The notes under the pieces: generated by a model | Databases searched by the model: none | The model's input: only the letters and a program-made list of their open reading frames with translations | What the model was told of the DNA's origin: nothing | Program-made: the position numbers and the translations under genes | From: Phyllostachys edulis | Lineage: Eukaryota; Streptophyta; Magnoliopsida; Poales; Poaceae | Reading direction: 5' to 3' | NCBI GenBank assembly: GCA_036346405.1 | Contig: CM070562.1 | Coordinates: 66,802,195-66,866,194, forward strand | DNA length: 64,000 nucleotides | In this document: positions 55,318 to 64,000 of the stretch, piece by piece | Layout of the letters: every line of letters starts with the position of its first letter | Position numbering within the stretch: the stretch's first letter is position 1

Positions 55318-56470
55318 TTGGGATTGGGTAAAATTGCTATCTCAAACGACCTTTCCATTTCTAATGTTTCTTTAGTAGAATCATTAAACTTTAACTTGCT
55401 ATTCGTGGCTCAAATATGTGATCTTGGACTAATTTGTTCATTCTCTAGTGAAGGTGTAACCGCCTCTAATGCCAAAGATAGCTCTTTAGTTTTCAAAGGC
55501 TTTAGACTTGAAAATCTTTACTTGGTTGATTTTAGTTCAAGTGAATCTTGTTTAAAAACTTGCTTAATGTCAAAAACCTCTTTGGGTTGGCTTTGGCATA
55601 GAAGGCTAGCTCATGTTAGAATGATTCAACTCAAAAAGCTTTTCAAACATGATTTAGTTGTTGGCTTGAAGGATGTGAAGTTTGAGAAAAATAGACTTTG
55701 TAGTGCTTGTCAAGCCGGTAAACAAGTCGCTAATTCTCATCCTTCCAAAAGTATCATGTCAACTTCTAGACTATTGGAACTCTTACATATGGATTTGTTT
55801 GGGCCAACAACCTATAAGAGTATCGGGGGAAATAGCTATTGTTTAGTCATTGTGGATGATTAATCTAGATACACATGTGTATTCTTCCTAGATGATAAAA
55901 GTGAAACCTCCGGAATTTTCAAAAGATTTGCAAAAAGGGCTCAAAATGAATTTGATTTCAAAATAAAGAAAATCAGTAGTGATAATGGTACCGAGTTCAA
56001 GAATACTAAAGTTGAAGACTTTTGTGATGAACTTGGTATAAAGCACGAACTGTCCACAACCTACACTCCGGAGCAAAATGGAGTTGTAGAAAGGAAAAAT
56101 CGTACATTAATTGAAATGGTTAGGACAATGCTTGATGAGTACAATACTTTCGATAACTTTTGGGCGGAAGCTATTAACACCGCTTGTCATGCCATAAATC
56201 GCCTTTATTTGCACCCTCTTTTGAAAAAGACTTCCTATGAGCTTATTGTAGGAAGAAAACCGAACATCTCTTACTTTTGTGTTTTTGGTTGCAAGTGTTA
56301 TATTTTGAAGAAGGGTGTTCGCTTTTCAAAATTCGATAGTCGCTATGATGTTGGTTTCTTGCTTGGTTATTCTTCAAATAGCAAAGCTTATCGTGTCTTT
56401 AACAAAAACTCCAGTTTAGTTGAAGAAAGGCATGATGTGCAATTCGATGAAACTAACGGCTCTCAAGAAG
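55318..56470 (+). pseudogene. copia4 integrase
   Basis: The GAG-pre-integrase part WLWHRRLAHVRMIQLKKLFK and zinc-binding CSACQAGKQV lie near 55588-55730. The core begins LLHMDLFGPTTYKSIGGNSY and IVDD, then a TAA at 55861. It resumes SRYTCVFFLDDK, ISSDNGTEFKN (about 55974) and YTPEQNGVVERKNRTLIEMV (about 56062-56121), so D, D and E are all present. A long open frame 56116-57093 follows. One stop separates the halves. Confidence 0.85.
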
Positions 56471-57440
56471 AGCATAAAAATTTGGATGATGTAGGTGATG
56501 AAGCCTTAAGAAAAGCAATGGAACATATGCAAATAGGCGACATCAAGCTCGAAGACAATCCATCATCTTCCACTCAAGTTGAACCACCCACATCTTCCAC
56601 AAGTCAAGTACAAATCATTGAAGAGGATAACAAGAAAGATGATCAACCATCAAACCTACCACCAAGAATCCACAATGCAATTGTAAAGGATCATCCAATA
56701 GATCAAATATTGGGTGACGAAGTAAGGGTGTCCAAACTCGCCTCGTGTTGCTTTTTTTGTGAACATTACTCTTTTGTCTCGCCTATTGAGCCAAAGCATG
56801 TAGAAGAAGCACTTGACGATCCTGACCGGGTGAATGCAATGCATGAAGAACTCAATAATTTCACCCGAATGAAGTTTGGACATTGGTGGATCGACCCAAA
56901 AACACAATGTTATTGGTACCAAATGGGGTCTTTAGAAACAAGCAAGATGAGAATGGTTTGGTTGTTAGAAACAAAGCAAGATTGGTCGCTCAAAGATATT
57001 CACAAGTTGAAGGTTTGGATTTTGGTGAAACTTTCGCCCTCAGAATTAGACTTGAGTCAATTCGATATTACTTGCTTTTGCATCATACTTTGATATTAAA
57101 TTATTTCAAATGGATGTTAAAAGTGCATTCTTAAATGGTAAAATATCCGAACTTGTCTTTGTTGAACAACCTCCCGGTTTTGAAGATCCTAAAATCCAAA
57201 TTATGTCTATAAACTCTCCAAGGCGCCTATGGTCTTAAACAAGCTCCTAGAGCATGGTATGAACACCTTAGAGATTTTCTAGTCTCAATAAGATTCAAAA
57301 TCGGAAAATTGATTCAACTTTGTTTACTAAAGTTTTAGATGATGATTTCTTTATATGTCAAATTTATGTTGATGATATCATTTTTGGTCTATTAATCAAG
57401 ATTTTTGCAAAGAATTTGGTGATATGATGTCTAGGAATTT
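56470..57440 (+). pseudogene. copia4 linker and reverse transcriptase
   Basis: A Ser/acid-rich linker (SSSTQVEPPTSSTSQVQIIE) leads to PRIHNAIVKDHPIDQILGD and IEPKHVEEALDDPDRVNAMH, the usual approach. RT motifs then appear in shifted frames: VVRNKARLVAQRYSQVEGLD (about 56966-57020) and IYVDDIIFG (about 57364-57390), the catalytic YVDD. Several short deletions shift the frame between 57090 and 57440. Confidence 0.8.
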
Positions 57441-57443
57441 GAA

Positions 57444-58270
57444 ATGTCAATGATTGAAGAATTAAGCTATTTTCTTGGACTTCAAATCAAGCAACTCAAG
57501 GATGGGACTTTCATAAGTCAAGCCAAGTACGTGAATGATTTACTTAAAAGGTTTGGCATGGAAGATGCAAAGCCTATCAAGACTCCCATGGCTACAAATG
57601 GTCATCTTGATCTAAATGAGGGAGGTAAACCGATAGATTTAAAGCTTTATAGATCCATGATTGGTAGCTTGCTTTATCTTACCGCATCTAGGCCCGATAT
57701 CACGTTTAGTGTTTATATGTGTGCTCGTTTTCAAGCTTCTCCAAAAGAATGTCATCTTTATGGCCGTTAAAAGAATTCTTAGATATTTAAAGCATTCCTC
57801 TAGCATTGGCCTATGGTTCCCCAAATGTGCTAAATTTGATTTAATTGGGATATTCTGATTTCGATTATGCCGTTGCAAAGTGGATAGAAAAATTACCTTG
57901 GGTAATTATCAATTTTAGGAAGATCCTTAGTATCGTGGTCATCCAAGAAACAAAACTCAGAGCTTTATCCACCGCCGTTTAATATGTTTCAAGGAAGTTG
58001 TTGCGCTCAATTGCTATGGATGAGGCAAACATTGATGGATTATGGAATTAAATTTGATAAAATGCCTTTTTGTGTGACAATGATAGTGCGTGAAAATTGC
58101 TAATAACCCCTGCTCAACACTCAAGAACCAAGCATATAGATTTTCGCCACAATTTCTTGAGAGATCATGAGCAAGGGAGATATTGAAATTAGTCACATAA
58201 GAGCCAAGACCAATTAGCGGATATTTTCACCAAACCTTTAGATGAAGGCCGCTTGCAAGTTGAGGAATAA
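57444..58270 (+). pseudogene. copia4 RT end and RNase H
   Basis: MSMIEELSYFLGLQIKQLKD and GSLLYLTASRPDITFSVYMC lie in one open frame (57444-57770). RNase H traces follow: KRILRYLKHSSSIGLW, then GYSDFDYA-like coding near 57849. ADIFTKPLDEGRLQ at about 58217-58258 is the characteristic end. The frame breaks often. Confidence 0.8.
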
Positions 58271-59550
58271 ATTAAATGTCATAGATTTTTCTAATGTCAT
58301 TTGATTACATTATGTTTTTGAATCTTAATTGAATTCGCTTTCTCGTGACTCTCTTGTTTCAAGAACTAAGATGGGAAACACATTTAGGGGAGCGCTATAC
58401 AATCACTATGTATACCACATCTCTAATTGTGCACATATCAACAAACATGCTAGAATGTGTTTTTCAAAAACCAATCCTTTTGGTCAAAAAGTCAAAATTT
58501 GGTTTTTATCAATCAAACCTCTTGAAAAACTAGCTACATCTATTCTATAGTGTATTTCAAAGGTTTTTGGTTGAAAAGATCTCAAAATTATCTATCTTAA
58601 AAGAAAAATCAAGTTTTGACCAAAACTAGTTTCTTATATATCTTGTTTTTGACCAAAAACGGATTTTTATCCAAAAGTTATTCCAAAAGGAATTTGATTT
58701 TGCTCCCAAAAGGAAAAATCTAAAGATGGTTGTTCGTGACCTTTTTCGTATTCATAAGTTTTTCAAACTCTAAATCAAATCAAAGTTATTTAAGTTTGAA
58801 TCTCGCTCAAAAATAGCCAAAAACCTGAAAAAACTCACATGTGTCAATTCTAGCATTAATTGAGTATTGCTATTTAGGCGATGTTTTCTCTCATATATTG
58901 CCTCCAAATAGTATTTTATACTCATACATATCCTCACAAGTATCAAATCTCGTTGTTTGCTTCCTTTTAATTCATTCAAATCGCTTTCTTAAAAATTGCT
59001 CTATTTTCTTAAAAATCTATATTCAAAACTCTTTTGTTGATCTAATCTCGCTGAAATTGCTCCAAGATGAATTTTTGTTGTGTGCTAACCCTTTGGAGCA
59101 AAGACAACACAAAAATTTCGCTAAATCTCTCAAAATCTTCAAGAAGGTCAATCCATCGGCTTAATCATGGCCAACCCGCAGTTAGTGCCCTGACCGACCG
59201 AGCTTTACCTCATGGTCCGATCACAGCAGAGTTAATGCTCATCGCTTTTTTCCTTTATTTCTCCACCGACCCATCGGCCATTTCTTTTCTCCCCGACGGT
59301 TCTCTCTCTCTTCAACTGCTGCCGCCTCGAGCGCCTCGCTCCACGCCACGGCTGTTCTCCTCACCGCCAGACGACTTCATCGCCACGGCTTTCTTCACCA
59401 CCGACACCGTAAGGTTTTCTTTTCTCAAATAATCGATCAATCCCTTGAATCCTCTCTTGATCTATTCCTATAATGTTAATCACTCTTGAGTATACCCCAT
59501 TGTCATCCTACTCACTTGATTGTCGATTATTAACTCATTGTGATCCCAAA
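58271..59550 (+). other. copia4 post-pol region
   Basis: AT-rich with short frames, none recognisable. There is a C-rich patch near 59260-59400 with CCACGCCACGGC. Sireviruses often have a long non-coding or envelope-like stretch here. I do not see an envelope protein. The expected 3' LTR start (CATCTAGGCC) does not recur. Confidence 0.5.
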
Positions 59551-60793
59551 TCCTCCGGAAAGGTAGCGAAAACCTCCTCATTAAACTAGTTGGTTGAATC
59601 CTCTAATTAGGCCTACAAATTAGGCTAACATTCGATGAAAGTCTAATTTATAATCTATCTAACATAATTAAATAGCAAGAAAGAAAAATTCATAAATTTT
59701 ATTAGATTAACCAAAATCTAAGATTTTTATCATTTTGGAAATCTAAGAATATAACGCTTAAAAGTCTAGTTGGCATGATACTCAAATTTTGCCTTTATCA
59801 AAATGTAGCACACAGATCAAATCTATCGTCGTAACCCGACATACAATCTAGACAATAAAATTGAAACGCATATAGCTTTTGTTCTAAAGATCCAAAAGAG
59901 TGTTCTTTAACAATCTCGAAAGTCGATGGAATTACCGCAAATTAGTTTTGGGAAACACTTCAATCAGCTCCTAACATAATCATATTTTAATAAACAAAGT
60001 GACTATTAATTTCGTCGAACTTTCTCGATAGCGTAAAAGAATTCAACATAACTTTTAGACCACAACTCGAATTGAGTGGTCTTTGAGTCTATGGAAATCT
60101 GAGAACGAACCTCACATAACTCTAGAAGATGAGATCTTCTAATTCAGACTCTAAATACATAAAAACAAACGCACAAGTAACTGGACAGAATCTGATCTAA
60201 TCGCAGCGGGATGTCGATTCCTAAATCATAAACAATTACGCATCTAATACGAATCAAACAGCGAGGAAAACCGCCCGCTACCCTTGAAGATTCTCAGGAA
60301 GTCGATGATCAATCCCCACGAAGAAACTATCCTCTTCTCCTCCTCTTCTCCCCCCTTCTCCTTTCCTCCTCCTTGTGGCCGACTACAGCCATGGAAGTCT
60401 CCGTGAGATGGTAGCAATAGAGGGCTTTGCCTTTGAGGAGGGGAGATGGAGGCAAGTGAGAGAGAGCAGAGGGCGCAAGCGGCGAAGGGGGGTGGCGGCT
60501 CAAGGGCGGAGGGTGGGCGGCCAAAGGGGATGAGGGGCGGCTAGGTTAGGCAAAGCCACCCCCTAAACCACTAATGGGCCGCCCACTTAGGGCCAAGCAA
60601 GCCCGAGAGCCCAAGGCCCACCCTTCAAAATTCCTAAATTTTTATGTAATTCCTCTCCATGTAATTCCTCTCCAATATATGTTGTTCTCTAATCTTTATT
60701 GCATTCGCTCAACTAAAATTGAATAAATTTCTTCCTAATAATATATACTACTCTATTTGATATTTCGAGGTATTAAAAAATAGGTCCTACACA
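59551..60793 (-). repeat. Probable chromovirus-type LTR on the minus strand
   Basis: The minus strand from about 60775 reads TTTAATACCTCGAAATATC, similar to the TGTAACACC(T)CGAAATATC start of Del/Tekay-type LTRs. A GC-rich leader-like stretch (60350-60620) is typical of rice gypsy LTRs. No pair or target duplication was seen. The limits are uncertain by 100 bases or more. Confidence 0.35.
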
Positions 60794-60796
60794 TCA

Positions 60797-61116
60797 AAGC
60801 AAGTTATTAACTTTTTTACAAGGAGGTCGCCAACATTCTACTTCCCGTTGTCGTGATTGCTCGGCAATATTGACATCAAGCAAAGATACTAAGTCCATGA
60901 AGAGGATGATAAAAAGTCTAGCACATTCATCGACTAAAGGACTTGATGACTAAACGTTGTTCATCCGTAATCTTCAATATAAAAGTTGAGTACCCATATA
61001 CTTTACATGCTATTACTATAAATCAGAGGGTTTTTTTTAAAAAAAATAAGGAGTAAGGCACAACTGTGTGCTAGTGATTTCAGAAAGCAAGTTATTAACT
61101 TCTTTTTACAAGGGCA
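60797..61116 (+). repeat. Direct repeat pair flanking ~260 bases
   Basis: AGCAAGTTATTAACTTTTTT then ACAAGG at 60797-60824, and AGCAAGTTATTAACTTCTTT then TTACAAGGG at about 61087-61116. It could be a local duplication or the edges of an unrecognised insertion. Confidence 0.5.
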
Positions 61117-62960
61117 TGGTGGTAACTTAACAATTAATTATTAAAATTGACTCTGCGGGACGATTAATAAAAAGAGTTGGTAGGGGGGTTAGTAGGCGAA
61201 CCCAATGCTCCACGAAGACCCCTGCAACATTTCGGGCTTCTTTGTGGACACCCCACGATCACATTTCGGGCTCTCGGCTAAAGGCGGAAACCCCAAAGCC
61301 TGCCTTGCATGGCCCGCCAGCCAATCTGGCCGGCTCGGGGGCCAAACCTCAGGCAGCTCCGAAAGTCCTAAAGCCCATTCACTCCTCCATCCAGGCTTCC
61401 GACCCACCAACATTTAATGCGCACCCCAGATTCACCGACGGTGTGGGCCTGTCCACTTTTCAAGGACCCTGAACCCAACGGGCATCGAGCGCCCGCAGAC
61501 AATGCCAGATTGGCCGGGCCTTCTCTCCACAGGCAAGTTCACGCACACCGCCGCATGCACAGGCACCGCGTTTTGAAGGAGGAGGGTTTTCAAGGATGAG
61601 GTCCCGGGCTAAGTTTCGGTGCGCTAGCTAAATGACATGGGCTCGAGCCAACAACCCCCCGTTACCAACTCTTTAGCCCTCCGTTCAGCTGGAGTTACAG
61701 GCGCGCGCGACCGAGCCGGGCTGATGCGATGGCTGAGAGCTGCATATTTATGTTGCTGTCTGTGTGTTTCGGTTAGCGGTACGGTACTAATATGGGAGTA
61801 ACCAAAGGATACTGATGGAATTTGCAGCAATCAACCCGCCCTATATTTTGTTTACAAGCCGGATGACGGCCTGAAGGCCCATCATCCGCCCTGGACTTGA
61901 AAACGTTGACAAGCCTCCCCATTAACGGCGACAATAGCATCGTCATCGGCCGAAACGACGTGAGCGCTAGACGACCAAGACTCCCAGAGCTGGGCCAGCT
62001 GCCCGGCTGTGGTCACACGAATTGGCCGAGAGACAGACGTGGACTTGCGCAACGGGCCGGGCAACCAAGCACGGTGACGCGGACTTGCGGAGTGCAAGGA
62101 AATAACACGAGAAAAATATATAGTTTCGGGGGTTTTTTTTTGCTCATCTTTTTGGATTGTCTTCCGGATAGAGTGATCGGGTTTGCGTTTTTCGCTACCC
62201 TGCGAGATGTTTGCTACCTTCTCCTAGCTAGCTTTGTTACCTTAGTTTTTTTTTGTCAGCGGCAGCACAACTTCCATGTTACGTTCTTTATTAGATGATT
62301 TAGCTGAAACATGCACAGCGTGGAACAAGCTCTCTTTGTGAATTTACAACAATATATAGGACACCATAGTTATTGGTAAAGCAGTAGCTCCCGACTCCCA
62401 AGTGTTCCAGCTTCTGATTTTACATGTACCACAACTTTATATGCAGTCTGACTGCATAATGATCGTCTTAGTATACAGATTTTCCTGTTGCTCCTGGTTA
62501 GGCGTTGCCATGTACCCAAATGGTTTTGATGCTCAGACTAATATGTTCTGATTAGCTGTACCATCTCAGATTTATAAAGAGAGATGCTCCTTTGTCTTTA
62601 GACCTTTTACCACCTGTTCGGTAGAGTAAATTTAATGAATATAATAATGTTTGCGGCTTACCTTTGGAGGTGTCCCCTTTGGATTACTAGGTGTCTTGAT
62701 CGTTCTATTGTGCCGTGCCATACGCCTCATATGTAGGTTACATCCCATGTCTCTATTTTGTAAGCTGATTTGTCTTCTAGAAACAGCACGTCGAACAGAA
62801 ACTATTATTGATTACCTTCAGCCCAAACCATGCTCTTGCTGCTTTTTATTATGTGCGTTGTTTTCTTGGCTTAACATTACGTGAAAACTAGATTTTGTGC
62901 TTGTCATCACAAGATTGTAGATACAGCGAGGAAAGTTTCGATTTCTCTTGTTATTGTACC
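61117..62960. other. Intergenic, no recognisable gene
   Basis: 61200-61620 is GC-rich with open frames on both strands that show no family similarity. 62130-62960 looks like non-coding low-copy DNA. No tRNA, transposon end or LTR was identified. Confidence 0.4.
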
Positions 62961-64000
62961 TGGTCTATTTATTGTAGATGAAGGGTCGTTCATCAGTTAT
63001 GATCCTGCTCTTTTTGTTGACAATGAACTGAAACAGGAGAAAAACATTCGATGGTCAGGAAAATCGACGTAGATGCACTACCAAAAAAGAGTCCAACAGG
63101 TAGCATGTTCACAGTGTATAAAAAAGATTTGCTGATCGTGTCCATTCAGACCTATTGTGTTCACTCTTTTATACTGTCTACATATTTAAGCACGAATCAT
63201 CTGTACAGCTGCACCAAACTAGAGATACCACACTATGCCTTTTGCAGCAATCATCTGTACCTACACTGCGTTTTGCAAGCAACACAGAGCATAACCATTA
63301 GCCTAACACATCTGTTTGATTTACCTACATGTAACAGAACTAGCTTTGCTTTGTCATGATCAGGCCCAACACTACAGCTGTTACCTATTGTACTGATCCT
63401 GTATATTCCCCTCTTTTTTCACGCTGGCTTGTGCACTGTAACTATCATCGTTATATGCTTAGTTAATCGCTTATGCTACCGTGTCTTCGATTTCCCAGTG
63501 GTTTTATATTTCGCAGGTGTGTTGGACTGAAGACAGCTGACCTTCGGTAGCTCCAGAAAAGATGATTCCTCCTGTCTCAGAGTAATGCTTGTCATTTCCA
63601 CATTTGATTAAGGACCCTGTTGGTTATATAGAGAGTAGAAGCTTCTTGTGTTAGAGAATCAGCCTTTTCTGTGTGTTTTTCCCCCTATCTATACCTCTGG
63701 AAGCATTCCTATGTATGATTTACCTTCATTCGGGAAGTCACTCTGTTCAACAGTTCGGCTATTCTTTTGCCTGCCAAAGAGTTGCTTTGCTTGTTATGGC
63801 AACAGGACATGTCGATAGCATAGAACAACCGAAATAAATGTCAGATTACGTTCACATGTACTCAGAGACAGAGCTGTACCTCAATCCGGTAAGACAATTG
63901 GCTGCAACCCTAAATCAAAGGGAAATGCTAATTTCTTTCAAAAAAAATTCGGAAACGATTTGTGCCCGAAAGAACATATACAACTTTTGTTATAGCCATT
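62961..64000 (+). other. Possible exon-containing low-copy region
   Basis: TATTGTAG then ATGAAGGGTCGTTC at about 62970-62993 could be an acceptor and exon start, with the readable DEGSFISYDPALFVDNELKQ and EKNIRWSGKST before a stop at 63070-63072. Polypyrimidine-rich sequence surrounds it and no transposon signature appears to the window end. I recognise no family. It may be a UTR or intron of a gene further right. Confidence 0.3.

Larger units (their letters stand above)
51704..59550 (+). mobile_element. copia4: Sirevirus-type Ty1/copia element, 3' truncated
   Basis: The LTR (51704-53187) starts with GAAAGCATCTAGGCCCCTA, a hallmark of Sirevirus (SIRE/Maximus) LTRs. The primer site TGGTATCGAGC is at 53190. 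Gag with two zinc knuckles, protease, integrase, RT and RNase H follow to about 58260. A post-pol non-coding stretch of 1.2 kb follows, but no second LTR is visible before the next element. All coding segments contain stops. Confidence 0.8.

Noticed and set aside
58271..59550. Sirevirus envelope-like protein
   Set aside because: Only short frames without coiled-coil or membrane features are present.
1..64000. tRNA and rRNA genes
   Set aside because: The only tRNA-like words are short primer binding sites next to LTRs; no cloverleaf or rRNA text was recognised by eye.

Overview
This window is nuclear DNA from a grass, probably a rice relative. The evidence is plant-type Ty3/gypsy Tat, chromovirus and Ty1/copia polyproteins, a Sirevirus-type LTR, an L1-type LINE, hAT-type elements, a plant mobile domain and GC-rich CCG-repeat pseudo-coding stretches. 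It is almost entirely nested transposable elements. I see no intact cellular gene, rRNA, tRNA or CRISPR array. The genus assignment is an inference.

Positions 1-30086 are best read as one old Tat-lineage Ty3/gypsy element on the minus strand. Its 5' LTR is at 29298-30086 and its 3' end lies left of the window. Three insertions cut it. Element A (13-11842, plus strand) is a second Tat element with 5-bp target duplications. A chromovirus-like orphan 3' LTR (15796-19738) sits where the outer protease and reverse transcriptase should be. Element C (20912-28703, plus strand) is a CRM-like chromovirus. Outer pieces remain at 11843-15200 (antisense ORF, spacer repeats, integrase, RNase H tail), 19739-20911 (gag) and 28704-29295 (gag start and primer site). 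Both Tat elements carry a spliced antisense gene between integrase and 3' LTR, which is the most interesting coding feature here.

Positions 30087-41021 hold a low-copy-looking stretch; a hAT-like element that has captured pieces of a CPSF6/CFIm68-type RNA-binding protein gene (30933-32153); a Ty1/copia element with 410-bp LTRs (32770-38501); a 5'-truncated LINE on the minus strand (39609-40630); and a 350-bp hAT-type miniature element (40672-41021).

Positions 41022-51703 hold copia2 (plus strand), split inside its protease by copia3 (42334-47288, minus strand, exact GAAAT duplications). An unclassified LTR-like block follows, then an exon pair encoding a broken plant mobile domain (49083-49845) and a long gypsy-type LTR remnant.

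Positions 51704-64000 hold a Sirevirus-type copia element with 5' LTR, gag and pol but no visible 3' LTR, then a probable gypsy LTR on the minus strand and about 3 kb of intergenic DNA in which I can name no gene. Nearly every polyprotein carries stops or frameshifts, so autonomous activity looks unlikely.
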